From NCBI GenBank assembly GCA_019421725.1, contig JAHZES010000027.1, positions 1 to 15,541 of the forward strand: 15,541 nt of DNA, written 5' to 3'. A program made the translations under genes and the position numbers. Below are positions 1 to 7,419 of this stretch, one piece after another. Source of the stretch: Clostridiales bacterium (GTDB lineage: Bacteria; Bacillota; Clostridia; Oscillospirales; Acutalibacteraceae). Position 1 is the first letter of the stretch, and every line of letters starts with the position of its first letter. The notes beneath the pieces were generated by a model. The model saw only the letters and a list, made by a program, of their open reading frames with translations, was not told the DNA's origin and searched no databases.

Positions 1-41
1 AAAACTCCGTCGTCAAATTTTCGTCCATATCTATTGTATTA

Positions 42-70
42 CCGAACGGTGCGCGGGGTGCGCCGTTCGG
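42..70. repeat. GC-rich inverted repeat downstream of typA
   Basis: Arms CCGAACGG (42-49) and CCGTTCGG (63-70) are perfect complements, and four more inner pairs (two of them G-T) are possible around a CGGGG loop. Neither strand has a T-run after it, so it is not a standard intrinsic terminator. It lies beyond the better typA terminator at 86-147. It may be a second stop, a processing site or a protein site; nothing in the sequence decides between these. Confidence 0.4.
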
Positions 71-85
71 CAGGGAGCTTCCGGG

Positions 86-147
86 AAAAAACCGCCGTTT
101 TATTGCGTAGGAGACAAAAACGCTCGCTGCCCAACAAAACCGGCGGT
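86..147 (-). terminator. Intrinsic terminator of typA
   Basis: Read on the minus strand just after the typA stop, ACCGCC-G-GTTTT (147-136) pairs with AAAACGGCGGT (101-91), about 11 pairs with one bulged base. A run of T residues (91-86) follows directly. The loop is long, about 34 bases. Position, stem and T-run fit a rho-independent terminator for typA. Confidence 0.65.
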
Positions 148-162
148 CATTCGGTTCGGGAA

Positions 163-1983
163 TTATTTGTTTTTGCTGGCCATTTTCATACGCTGCTCCT
201 TGGAAAGCACCATTTTGCGGAGCCGGAATGTTTTTGGTGTTACCTCGACCAATTCATCGTCGGCAATAAATTCGAGCGCCTGTTCCAGACTCATCTGGGT
301 CGGGGGCGTCAGCTTCAGCGCCTCGTCGGAGCCAGCTGCACGCATATTGGTAATGTGCTTCTTTTTGCATACGTTTACAGCAATATCCTCCGATTTCGGG
401 CTGGCGCCGACTACCATGCCCTCGTAAACGGGGACGGCCGGTCCAACAAACAGCCTGCCGCGCTCCTGCGCATTAAACAGACCGTAGCTGGTGGTTTCGC
501 CTGTTTCAAAACAAACGAGCGAGCCCTGTGCGCGGCCGGGGATTTCGCCCTTGTATGGCTCGTAAGAGTCAAAAACATGGTTCATAATGCCGTTGCCGTT
601 GGTATCGGTCAAAAATTCGGTGCGATATCCCATCAGGCCGCGCGCCGGAATTTTGAATTCGAGGTGAGTAACGCCTGTATTGCGCGTGCCCATATTAACA
701 ATTTCGGCCTTTCGTCCGCCGAGCTTTTCCATTACGGCGCCAACGTAATTTTCGGGGACCTCGATCATCAGCAGCTCGATCGGTTCGCAAAGCTTGCCGT
801 CGATCTCCTTCATAATGACCTTAGGACGGGAAACCTGGAACTCAAAGTTTTCACGGCGCATTGTTTCGATCAGGATCGAAAGGTGCAGCTCTCCGCGCCC
901 GGAAACCTTGAACGTGTCGGCGGAATCGGTTTCCTCCACGCGCATGGCGACGTTTGTCTGAACCTCTTTAAACAGACGGTCGCGGATATTCCGTGAAGTA
1001 ACATATTTTCCGTCGCGGCCTGCAAACGGAGAGTTGTTGACCATAAACATCATCGATACGGTCGGCTCGTCAATTTTAACAAACGGAAGTGCCTCCACGC
1101 AATCGGGCGAACACACCGTCTCGCCGATGTTCAGGTCGCCGATACCCGCAACGGCGATCAGGTCGCCAAGCTTTGCGCTTGGAACCTCTACACGGCGCAG
1201 ACCTTCAAACTGATACAGGCGTGTGACCTTTACGTTTTGGGTGGTGCCGTCGCGGTGGCAGAGCACGGCGCTGTCGCCATAGTGAACCTCTCCGCGTTCC
1301 ACACGGCCAACTCCGATCTTGCCGACGTATTCGTCTGCGTCAATGTTGGAAAAAAGTATTTGCATCGGGCCGTTCATATCGCCCTCCGGCGCGGGAACAT
1401 CATTGATGATCGCTTCGAACAGCGGCTTCATGTCGGTGCCGGGAACGTTCAGGTTGTCGGTTGCATAACCGTCGCGGCCGGAAGCATAAACCACCGGAAA
1501 ATCGAGCTGGTCTTCATCGGCGCCAAGCTCGATGAACAGATCGATCACCTCGTCCACAACTTCGGCAGGTCTTGCGCCGGGCCGATCAATTTTATTGACG
1601 ACGACGACCGGTTTTTTGCCGAGGCCAAGCGCCTTTTTGAGCACAAAGCGCGTCTGCGGCATACATCCCTCAAACGCATCGACCAACAGAAGAACGCCGT
1701 CGACCATCATTAAAATGCGCTCTACCTCTCCGCCAAAATCGGCATGACCGGGAGTGTCCACAATATTGATCTTAATATCATTATACATAACGGCGGTGTT
1801 TTTCGCCAGAATCGTGATCCCGCGTTCCCGTTCAATGTCGTTGGAGTCCATCACACGCTCCGCCACGGCCTCATTTGCGCGGAAAATGCCGCTCTGCCGC
1901 AGAAGCTGATCCACCAGCGTGGTCTTGCCGTGATCGACGTGGGCAATCAGAGCAACGTTTCGCAAATCTGTTCTTTTATCCAT
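163..1983 (-). CDS. typA: Ribosome-associated translational GTPase TypA/BipA
   Basis: TypA/BipA is an EF-G-like GTPase that binds the 70S ribosome and helps 50S assembly and growth under stress or cold. The predicted 606 residues match the usual family length. The G motifs are clear: AHVDHGKTTL (14-23), RGITI (54-58), DTPGH (76-80) and NKID (130-133), followed by the EF-G-like domains and the TypA-specific C-terminal part. An in-frame ATG lies four codons upstream at 1995, but AAAGGG would sit only about one base before it. The ATG at 1983 gives MDKRTDLRN, which fits the family N-terminus and leaves about 13 bases to the ribosome site, so I prefer it with moderate certainty. The gene ends at a good terminator (86-147) and appears to be transcribed alone. 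Nothing is missing from the protein. Confidence 0.97.
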   Translation of the reverse strand: MDKRTDLRNVALIAHVDHGKTTLVDQLLRQSGIFRANEAVAERVMDSNDIERERGITILAKNTAVMYNDIKINIVDTPGHADFGGEVERILMMVDGVLLLVDAFEGCMPQTRFVLKKALGLGKKPVVVVNKIDRPGARPAEVVDEVIDLFIELGADEDQLDFPVVYASGRDGYATDNLNVPGTDMKPLFEAIINDVPAPEGDMNGPMQILFSNIDADEYVGKIGVGRVERGEVHYGDSAVLCHRDGTTQNVKVTRLYQFEGLRRVEVPSAKLGDLIAVAGIGDLNIGETVCSPDCVEALPFVKIDEPTVSMMFMVNNSPFAGRDGKYVTSRNIRDRLFKEVQTNVAMRVEETDSADTFKVSGRGELHLSILIETMRRENFEFQVSRPKVIMKEIDGKLCEPIELLMIEVPENYVGAVMEKLGGRKAEIVNMGTRNTGVTHLEFKIPARGLMGYRTEFLTDTNGNGIMNHVFDSYEPYKGEIPGRAQGSLVCFETGETTSYGLFNAQERGRLFVGPAVPVYEGMVVGASPKSEDIAVNVCKKKHITNMRAAGSDEALKLTPPTQMSLEQALEFIADDELVEVTPKTFRLRKMVLSKEQRMKMASKNK

Positions 1984-2128
1984 TGATACATCCATTCCCT
2001 TTCTGTTAACCAGGGGTTTGTCCGGGTTCCGGTCTCAGCAGGAGGAGGAGCTTCTGCAGGGGCGGCGGGCTGCCGTGAAACACAGTGTCAAACCGTAATG
2101 GTGAAAACTTGTGACGGTATACGATTTA

Positions 2129-2159
2129 AGTATAGCAATTCCAAAAGTTCAGTATACCA
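2129..2159 (-). promoter_or_regulatory. Candidate typA promoter (extended -10 elements)
   Basis: On the minus strand two extended -10 sequences occur 22 bases apart: TGGTATACT (2159-2151) and TGCTATACT (2137-2129). Neither has a good -35 at 17 bases. They lie in AT-rich DNA about 145-175 bases before the typA start, the only suitable place for its promoter. No direct evidence separates the two. Confidence 0.35.
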
Positions 2160-2301
2160 CAAAATTCAACTGAAAAAAATAATTTTTACGTTTTTTACTC
2201 AAGAAGTTTCGGGAAAACTCATTTAATTTTTCGTACACTTGACATAAAAAATCAAATGGGATTTTGTATGAGAACGCAAATTCGATCAGAAAAAGGTCTC
2301 T

Positions 2302-2318
2302 AATGGTGTAAAACCATT
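2302..2318 (-). terminator. Weak hairpin at the end of the 168-residue gene
   Basis: AATGGT (2302-2307) and ACCATT (2313-2318) form a 6-bp stem with a 5-base loop directly after the stop codon. On the minus strand the sequence goes on to CCTTTTTC. The stem is short and AT-rich, so this would at best be a weak terminator. Confidence 0.3.
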
Positions 2319-2825
2319 CTATTGACCGTTCAGAACGGCGACCGGAGTGCGCAGCAGAGGCAGTTCCGCAAGGATCACAGCTGCCGCCAATGCAGCAGAG
2401 GACTGTGTACGTGTGAAAATTTCCAGCATACCGGCCTCGCGTCCCTGCGGGGTACGGCAATGGGAACAGCGGAGAACGGTTTCTCCGTTGCTGCACAACT
2501 CGTATTCACCGGTGCGGGGGTCTCCCAACACTCGCCAGTGGCCCTCCTTTGTCCGCAGGGAGGCAACGGAGCCGTCCGCTCTACGGCGTACCTGTACAAT
2601 GGAGGAGCCGCCGTACTGTGCGCTGCAGCGCCAGCCGGTGGGCGTCGGCGTGCGCCGGAACTCCAACAGTATGGCGCCTTGCCTGTCTAACAGAACCATT
2701 CTGGGGATCACGAAGGAGAACCATCCGGGGACTTCTTCTGCCGAAAAAAGGCACTCGCCCAGACGGTCAAAAATCAGAAACCTTGTCTTGCTGCCGGCAG
2801 AGCAGCGAGCCAGATAGTAAATCAT
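2319..2825 (-). CDS. Hypothetical protein, possible LURP-one/YxjI-type (Tubby-like) fold
   Basis: The protein has 168 residues and no signal peptide. The start is well placed: GGGAGG lies nine bases before the ATG. Short beta-rich repeats are visible, such as RFLIFDRLGECLFSAEE (15-31) and MVLLDRQGAILLEFRR (43-58), then GHWRVLGD (95-102) and YELCSNGETVLRC (108-120), and a hydrophobic stretch at about 142-157. This order (FxIFD..G..x, IxDxxGxxLxxI, W.V.GD, YEI...G..V, hydrophobic C-terminal helix) resembles small LURP-one-related/YxjI proteins with a Tubby-like barrel. That assignment is from pattern alone, and the role of such proteins in bacteria is not established. It is read in the same direction as the methyltransferase genes upstream, 114 bases after rlmA, so co-transcription is possible. 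No promoter of its own was seen. Confidence 0.75.
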   Translation of the reverse strand: MIYYLARCSAGSKTRFLIFDRLGECLFSAEEVPGWFSFVIPRMVLLDRQGAILLEFRRTPTPTGWRCSAQYGGSSIVQVRRRADGSVASLRTKEGHWRVLGDPRTGEYELCSNGETVLRCSHCRTPQGREAGMLEIFTRTQSSAALAAAVILAELPLLRTPVAVLNGQ

Positions 2826-2875
2826 AAGAGAGCGCCTCCCTTCAGAAATTGTGAAAAGCCTGCGCAGCGTTACGA

Positions 2876-2921
2876 CCGTTTGGCCGCCTTCCCGGAAATG
2901 GGGCGGTGGAGAGACAAACGG
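2876..2921. repeat. Nested inverted repeat between rlmA and the 168-residue gene
   Basis: Outer arms CCGTTTG (2876-2882) and CAAACGG (2915-2921) and inner arms CCGCC (2884-2888) and GGCGG (2902-2906) would fold into a long interrupted hairpin. On the minus strand no T-run follows it, although a T7 run lies before it, right after the rlmA stop. It could reduce read-through from rlmA or protect an RNA end. It is not a canonical intrinsic terminator. Confidence 0.4.
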
Positions 2922-2939
2922 CGAGAGGGAAAAAAAGAA

Positions 2940-3761
2940 TTAAATTCGTTTCAGGATCCGGATCACAAAATCGATCTCGGTATCCAGCTCTGGCAGCGCC
3001 AGCAGACGCCGCTTTGCTTCTTCTTCACAGCGGCAGAAATACGGCGTCATGCGGAACAGGTTTGCAAGCTCTGTCTGTGAAAGCCGGAGCTTACCGGACA
3101 CACGGACGGTGTCGTGCAGAGCAAACGCGTCGCTTTCCATTCCCTGCTCGTCGTTTTCGTACGGCGTGCGATACAGTACCCTCTTCATGGAAAACAAATG
3201 CCGCGCTCCGGGGATGACGCCAAGCAGCACACCGCCGGGCTTCAGTACGCGGGCAAGCTCTTTCCCGCAGAACGGCGCAAAGCACAAAACCGCAAGGTCA
3301 AGGCTTTCGGCCGCGGCGGGAATGTGAAAAACGCTGGCAACGGCGTATTCCGTAGGGTCGCTGCGCGAACACGCCATTTTTACACCCTGGCGCGAAATAT
3401 CAAATGCGGCCAGTCTTGCGCCGGGCTCTTGTTCCCGCAGGGTCTGCGCCAGCAAATGGGTGCAATACCCTTCGCCGCAGCAGCAGTCAAGTACGGCGGG
3501 AGCGTTTTTACAGTACCGTTCAGCAGCCGCACAAAGCGCGTTTGCCAGGGGGCGGTAATGCTGTGTCTGTAAAAAGGCGCGTCTGGCGCGCAGACTGTCT
3601 GGGTCGTCGCCCGGTTCGGCGCTGTGTTTTCGGTTGGCGGGCAAAAGGTTAACATACCCTTTTGCTGCGCGGTCAAAAAGATGACCGTTTGCACAGCGGT
3701 ATTCGTGTTCGTCTGCAGCAAGAGCTTCACCGCAGACCGGGCAGCAAAACAGGGAGTTCAC
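2940..3761 (-). CDS. rlmA: RlmA-type 23S rRNA (guanine-N1) methyltransferase
   Basis: RlmA enzymes methylate N1 of a guanine in helix 35 of 23S rRNA (G745 in E. coli, G748 in the type II group). The N-terminal zinc site is present: C7, C10, C23 and H27 in CPVC...CANGH. The family stretch GYVNLLP (35-41), then PGDD and ARRAFL, follows. The SAM-binding motif is LDCCCGEGYCTH (91-102). I choose the GTG at 3761: AAAGGAG stands seven bases before it and it overlaps the upstream stop as GTGA. The ATG two codons earlier (3767) would be only one base from that site, and the ATG at 3791 has no site. This gives 273 residues, normal for the family. Translational coupling to the MmcQ gene is likely. Type I versus type II cannot be decided from the sequence alone, and the nucleotide specificity is inferred. 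Confidence 0.93.
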   Translation of the reverse strand: MNSLFCCPVCGEALAADEHEYRCANGHLFDRAAKGYVNLLPANRKHSAEPGDDPDSLRARRAFLQTQHYRPLANALCAAAERYCKNAPAVLDCCCGEGYCTHLLAQTLREQEPGARLAAFDISRQGVKMACSRSDPTEYAVASVFHIPAAAESLDLAVLCFAPFCGKELARVLKPGGVLLGVIPGARHLFSMKRVLYRTPYENDEQGMESDAFALHDTVRVSGKLRLSQTELANLFRMTPYFCRCEEEAKRRLLALPELDTEIDFVIRILKRI

Positions 3762-4138
3762 GGGCATTCTCCTTTCAACAGCGCCTCGCATGCGAGAGGA
3801 CGCCGCTTTTTCGGAATTTTCTGCAATGCCAGCCGGTAGGAATGCAAAATCATACTTTTCAGTTCACTGTCCGGAATTGTACCGTCGACAAAAACGGAGT
3901 TCCAATGCGTTTTGTTGCAACGGTAACCGGGCTGTACGGCGGGGTAGACCGAGCGTAAAAACTGAGCTTCGTCAGGATCACACTTCATAACCAGGTGCAG
4001 CGGAGACGTGTTTGCGTACATTTCACAGAACTCTCTTAGTCCAAGAACCTTAATGACCGCCGGCTGATCGCCATAGGGATAGGATATCGCACTTTCCGGT
4101 AGCGACAGACAAAAGTGTATGATGTCCTTCTGTGTCAC
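3758..4138 (-). CDS. MmcQ/YjbR family protein
   Basis: This 126-residue protein has the MmcQ/YjbR layout: an N-terminal LSLPESAISYPYGDQP segment (12-27), a middle strand region with HLVMKCDP (48-55), then GYRCNKTHWNSVFVDGTIPD (71-90) and the helical end with ELKSMILHSYRLAL. The family adopts a CyaY-like alpha/beta fold and is often labelled a DNA-binding protein, but its cellular role is not settled. The start is GTG, with GGAAGGG seven bases upstream. It starts 30 bases after the rlmI-like gene and its stop overlaps the rlmA start by four bases, so it is the middle gene of a small operon with two rRNA methyltransferases. That context hints at, but does not show, a link to RNA or ribosome work. 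Confidence 0.9.
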   Translation of the reverse strand: MTQKDIIHFCLSLPESAISYPYGDQPAVIKVLGLREFCEMYANTSPLHLVMKCDPDEAQFLRSVYPAVQPGYRCNKTHWNSVFVDGTIPDSELKSMILHSYRLALQKIPKKRRPLACEALLKGECP

Positions 4139-4168
4139 AGGAGTTCCCTTCCTTTTGTTAAAATCGGC

Positions 4169-5398
4169 TCAGACGGTTTGGAACAGATAAAATTTCAGAT
4201 AATCCGTTTCCGGAACATTCCACAGGATCGGGTGATCGGGCGCTTGCTGCCTTGCTTCGATCTGACGGAGGGAAACGCCGGCATCGGCTGCGGCGGAATG
4301 CAGCATTTCGCGAAACAGTTCGTCGGTCGCAAAGTGGGAACAGGAGCACGTGGCAAGGTAGCCGCCGCGCGGCAGCAGCTTCATGGCACGCAGGTTGATC
4401 TCCTTATAACCGCGCATGGCATTCTCAACGGTCTGACGGCTTTTTGTAAACGCAGGGGGATCCAGAATAATAAAATCGTAAGGATGACCCTGCTTTTCCA
4501 GCGACGGCAGAAGGTCGAACACATTTGCCTCTTCAAAGCTCATACGGCCTTCCAGCCCGTTCAGCCGGGCGTTTTCCCGCGCCATGGCAACGGCGTCCGC
4601 CGAAATGTCCACAGCGTGAACGTGTTCGGCGCCGCCGTGCGCCGCGTTGAGCGCAAAGGAACCGGTGTGCGTAAAGCAATCAAGCACTTTTTTGCCGCGC
4701 GCAAGCTTTGCAACGGCCTGACGGTTGTATTTCTGGTCAAGGAAAAATCCGGTTTTCTGCCCGTTTTCAAAATCGACGGCATAGCGGATGTTATTTTCGG
4801 TGATCACGGTAACCGTGGAAGACGGCGGCGTTTCGCCTTCCAGCGGAAAAAAGCCCTTGTTCGGCGCAAGTCCCTCGCGCATGCGAATGGACACATCGTT
4901 GCGTTCGTAAATGGCGCGGATATTCTGCCCGTCTTCGCGCAGGATTCTGACCAATAAAGGGAAAAGCATGCCTTTGCGCTGTTCGATGCCGAGAGAAAGC
5001 GTCTGTGTTACCAGAATTTCGCCGAATCGGTCTACCGTCAGCCCGGGAAACTGGTCCGCTTCGCCGAAAATCAGACGGCAGCTTTCTGTGTCATGCCCCA
5101 TAACGTTTTTTCGGTATTCCCACGCCCAGCGGAGCCTTCGTTCCCAAAAAGCTTCATCAAACCGGTCGTTTGCGCTGCGGCTGATAAGCCGGATGCGAAT
5201 TTTTGAATGATGGTTGTAAAATCCGGTGCCGAGATATTTCCCGCTGCGGCCAAACACGTCCACCAGCGCGCCGTCGGCGCAGCCGGCGGTGTTTTCGCCG
5301 AAAATTTCGCTGTCGTAAATCCATGGATGGCCGCTTTCGATAGAGTTTTCTGCCTTTTTGCTAACGGATAAAGCGGCATATTCGCGTTTTTGTTTCAT
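4169..5398 (-). CDS. rlmI: Class I rRNA methyltransferase, RlmI/RlmK-type (23S rRNA m5C)
   Basis: The best-known member, E. coli RlmI, makes m5C1962 in 23S rRNA. The 409 residues start with a PUA-like region (GHPWIYDSEIF at 23-33), go on to an EEHEY-type middle domain with YERND (164-168) and the GFFLDQ stretch (217-222), then the SAM motif LDCFTHTGSFAL (239-250), motif IV ILDPPAFTKS (311-320) and the candidate cysteine motif TCSCS (350-354). The reading frame is open to 5515, but the first part has no family similarity and covers the leader hairpins. The ATG at 5398 has GGAGG 12 bases upstream and gives the family N-terminus. A TTGACA-17-TAAAAT promoter lies at 5527-5555, so the gene has its own start and a leader of about 120 bases with terminator-like structure. 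It leads the rlmI-mmcQ-rlmA group. Exact target base is inferred from the family. Confidence 0.92.
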   Translation of the reverse strand: MKQKREYAALSVSKKAENSIESGHPWIYDSEIFGENTAGCADGALVDVFGRSGKYLGTGFYNHHSKIRIRLISRSANDRFDEAFWERRLRWAWEYRKNVMGHDTESCRLIFGEADQFPGLTVDRFGEILVTQTLSLGIEQRKGMLFPLLVRILREDGQNIRAIYERNDVSIRMREGLAPNKGFFPLEGETPPSSTVTVITENNIRYAVDFENGQKTGFFLDQKYNRQAVAKLARGKKVLDCFTHTGSFALNAAHGGAEHVHAVDISADAVAMARENARLNGLEGRMSFEEANVFDLLPSLEKQGHPYDFIILDPPAFTKSRQTVENAMRGYKEINLRAMKLLPRGGYLATCSCSHFATDELFREMLHSAAADAGVSLRQIEARQQAPDHPILWNVPETDYLKFYLFQTV

Positions 5399-5461
5399 AA
5401 ATTTCAGTTTCCTCCAGCCGGATAGTTTCGGCACTGCGCCCCTGTTGGCGGGGAACAAAAG

Positions 5462-5497
5462 AAAACGCCCGTCAGGCACAGCGGCCACGAGCGTTTT
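5462..5497 (-). terminator. Terminator-like hairpin in the rlmI leader / after the M56 gene
   Basis: On the minus strand AAAACGCTCGT (5497-5487) pairs with ACGGGCGTTTT (5472-5462), 11 pairs with one T-G pair, and CTTTTG follows. On the plus strand the same G-T position becomes a C-A mismatch, so the structure fits minus-strand RNA. It lies after the M56 stop but also downstream of the rlmI promoter, so it may end the blaI-M56 transcript, attenuate rlmI, or both. Confidence 0.6.
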
Positions 5498-5514
5498 TGC
5501 GGGAGGATCCCGCA
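5498..5514 (-). repeat. Perfect hairpin at the start of the rlmI leader
   Basis: TGCGGGA (5498-5504) and TCCCGCA (5508-5514) form a 7-bp perfect stem with a 3-base loop. In minus-strand RNA it sits a few bases after the predicted transcription start and runs into AAAAACGC, the 5' arm of the terminator-like hairpin at 5462-5497. Confidence 0.55.
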
Positions 5515-5526
5515 ACCGTTTCTTCT

Positions 5527-5555
5527 ATTTTAATCGATTCGGGCAGGGATGTCAA
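5527..5555 (-). promoter_or_regulatory. Promoter of the rlmI-mmcQ-rlmA group
   Basis: On the minus strand TTGACA (5555-5550), a 17-base spacer and TAAAAT (5532-5527) form a near-consensus sigma-A promoter. It begins just 11 bases past the M56 stop codon. The start of transcription should be near 5520, which puts both hairpins at 5462-5514 inside the leader. Confidence 0.75.
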
Positions 5556-5566
5556 TACAAAACGGA

Positions 5567-7417
5567 TCAGCCTGGCGGGAGCAGCGAAGGAGTGTCGGGC
5601 GGCAGGGACACGGCATCGGCGCCATGTTCAAACACACACCAGGCATCCAGTTTCCGGCCGGAAAGCATGCTTTTTTCAACAGGGATCACATACAGCTGGC
5701 AGGCGGTGGCAGCGCGGTCGCTCTGCGTGCCGTCGATCAGAATGGAAATCCCCAAAACATTGTTGATGCTTTCGGCGCGAAGAACGCGGGGGCACGCGGC
5801 GCTTTCTCCTTCGAACAGATAGACCAGCGCGAGCGAGCGGCGGGAGAAAAATGCGTCGTCATACTGCGCTGCGGCTTCCAAAAAGGACCGTGTATCGCCG
5901 CTCCCCTGCGAGGAAGCCAGAAGGCGGTCGTTTTTCTGCATAAAGCTCTGCAGCTCCGCGGTGCTTTCCAGGCGGAAAACCGGCAGATGCATTGCACTGC
6001 TGATCGCCATCGTGTCCATATTTTCGATTTGGTCGGCGAACGTTGCAAGGGCTGATTCCGTCCGGCCGGTCGGGATCAGCTGCCCTTGGGAGAAGCTCTG
6101 CGTGTCGGGCAGTGAAAAGTGGAACCAGAGGCGGCCGTCTTCGGATTCAAACCGGTAGTTACCCGCCTGAGAGAGATCAAAATCCGAACAGTCATAGGAC
6201 ATAACAAGTGATTCTCCGGCAGGCAGCAGGCGGGCGATAGCCTCGGTGAAACGCCCCGGATTGACGCAGCAGTTCACCGGCGCTCCGTTTTCATAGCGGT
6301 AAAGTCGCAGGTCAAGCCCGATTCCGAAATCCGTCGAGGAAGCGTTTGTCCAGCGGACCGTTAAAAGCGGCTTGCCGTTTTTGATCTCGGTGGCTTCCAG
6401 CGTGACGGAGATCCCCTCGACAGAGCTTCCGTTTTCGGTGAAAACAGGCTGTGTAAAACCGGAACAGACGGCAGGACTGCTTTTGGGATTTGTTAAAAAG
6501 CACACCGTGATCACGGCGCAGCACAGCAGCGAAGTCAGAAGGATCCAGAACGTTGGCTTCTTGTAGTTTACAACGCTTTTGATGCGTTCCTTGATATTTG
6601 TTTCTCCGAAAGCAAGCGGACAGGCGGCGATTCTTTTTTTATCCACGCCGCAGGCAAGCAGGGTGAGCGCATAGGTTTGCCGCTGTTTGCGGTCCATGGT
6701 GCGGATGACCCGTTCATCACAGGCGAGCTCAAGGTCGCGGCAAAACAGAAGATAAGCGAGCCATGTCAGCGGGTTGAACCAGTGGACCGCCAGCAGCAAA
6801 AAACCGAGAGGCTTGGTCCAGTGGTCTCCCCGGCGAATGTGAGCCCTTTCGTGTGCGATCACGCAATCGGCCTCCTGAGGGTCCATACCGAGCGGCAAAT
6901 AGATGCGCGGGCGAAGAAACCCCAGAACAAACGGAGAGGACACGGCGGCGCACTCCAGAATATTTCCCTGTAGCCGTGTTGCTTCCGCAATTCGCCGGCG
7001 AACCGCAAAGTAGCTGACGATGCCGTATACCAGCAAAACAGAAAGCCCGCCAAGCCAGACCACGGATGCGGAAAAAACAGCGGTTTGAACGGGATTAGCG
7101 CCGGAATACGTCGCGGGCGAAAGCGTTTCCTGTATGACCGGATTCAGGGCGGAATCCACACGGGAAATACCGCTGTGGATTTCCGGTGCGGCGGAGTACA
7201 GGATCTGAGGATCGACCGTTTGCGCGCTGGGGATCAGACTGAGCGCGCTTTCCAAAGATATGGGACAAGCCAGGCGCAGAGCAACCAGCCCCCAAAGGAC
7301 GCAGAAAGACCATTTCGGTACTTTATTGATCAGTAAAAAGCGCAGGAGGATCACGGCCAGGATCATCCAACAGGAAGAAACGCTTGAATTGAAGACCGTT
7401 AAAAAGGCATTTTCCAT
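5567..7417 (-). CDS. M56 (BlaR1/MecR1-type) membrane metalloprotease with non-penicillin sensor region
   Basis: M56 proteins paired with BlaI repressors sense an outside signal and trigger cleavage of the repressor. In this 616-residue protein hydrophobic segments lie at about 17-31, 38-52, 117-139, 203-225 and 289-308. The zinc site HERAH is at 189-193, and the later ELACDE stretch (230-235) supplies the usual third acidic ligand. The part outside the membrane (about 310-616) is not the SxxK penicillin-binding domain of BlaR1. It looks like an Ig-like beta domain (about 330-435; the TVRWTN stretch, then FDLSQAGNYRF) followed by a second domain (about 455-600) with FFSRRSLALVYLFEG, which resembles PrcB-like extracellular domains. 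The start ATG has GGAGG nine bases upstream and lies two bases after the blaI stop, so the two are co-transcribed. The ligand is unknown; beta-lactam sensing is not supported. Confidence 0.92.
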   Translation of the reverse strand: MENAFLTVFNSSVSSCWMILAVILLRFLLINKVPKWSFCVLWGLVALRLACPISLESALSLIPSAQTVDPQILYSAAPEIHSGISRVDSALNPVIQETLSPATYSGANPVQTAVFSASVVWLGGLSVLLVYGIVSYFAVRRRIAEATRLQGNILECAAVSSPFVLGFLRPRIYLPLGMDPQEADCVIAHERAHIRRGDHWTKPLGFLLLAVHWFNPLTWLAYLLFCRDLELACDERVIRTMDRKQRQTYALTLLACGVDKKRIAACPLAFGETNIKERIKSVVNYKKPTFWILLTSLLCCAVITVCFLTNPKSSPAVCSGFTQPVFTENGSSVEGISVTLEATEIKNGKPLLTVRWTNASSTDFGIGLDLRLYRYENGAPVNCCVNPGRFTEAIARLLPAGESLVMSYDCSDFDLSQAGNYRFESEDGRLWFHFSLPDTQSFSQGQLIPTGRTESALATFADQIENMDTMAISSAMHLPVFRLESTAELQSFMQKNDRLLASSQGSGDTRSFLEAAAQYDDAFFSRRSLALVYLFEGESAACPRVLRAESINNVLGISILIDGTQSDRAATACQLYVIPVEKSMLSGRKLDAWCVFEHGADAVSLPPDTPSLLPPG

Positions 7418-7419
7418 CG

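Larger units (their letters stand above)
1984..2318. other. Intergenic stretch between typA and the 168-residue gene
   Basis: These 335 bases carry no convincing gene. The half near typA is GC-rich and includes a GGAGGAGGAG run; the other half (about 2100-2310) is clearly AT-rich. On the minus strand there are two extended -10 elements that could start typA transcription, and a weak hairpin next to the neighbouring stop codon. Reading frames crossing it are continuations or shadows of flanking genes. Confidence 0.6.

Noticed and set aside
1..28. Possible first codons of a further minus-strand gene starting with ATG at 28
   Set aside because: Only nine codons are visible and no ribosome site precedes the ATG, so a gene cannot be supported.
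34..996. Long plus-strand reading frame of 320 codons
   Set aside because: It is the antisense shadow of typA, with no ribosome site and no family motif; the minus strand holds all conserved GTPase motifs.
2239..2268. Plus-strand TTGACA with a poor -10
   Set aside because: The -10 region is weak and no plus-strand gene follows for more than 5 kb; it is probably a chance match in AT-rich DNA.
2149..2496. Minus-strand frame of 115 codons in the AT-rich gap
   Set aside because: It overlaps the 168-residue gene in another frame, lacks a ribosome site and ends in low-complexity residues.
3762..3791. ATG starts of rlmA at 3791 or 3767
   Set aside because: The first has no ribosome site, the second is one base from AAAGGAG; GTG at 3761 has correct spacing and the typical GTGA overlap.
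4115..4957. Plus-strand reading frame of 280 codons
   Set aside because: Antisense to the rlmI-like gene, rich in Arg, Gly and His as is usual for shadow frames, with no recognisable domain.
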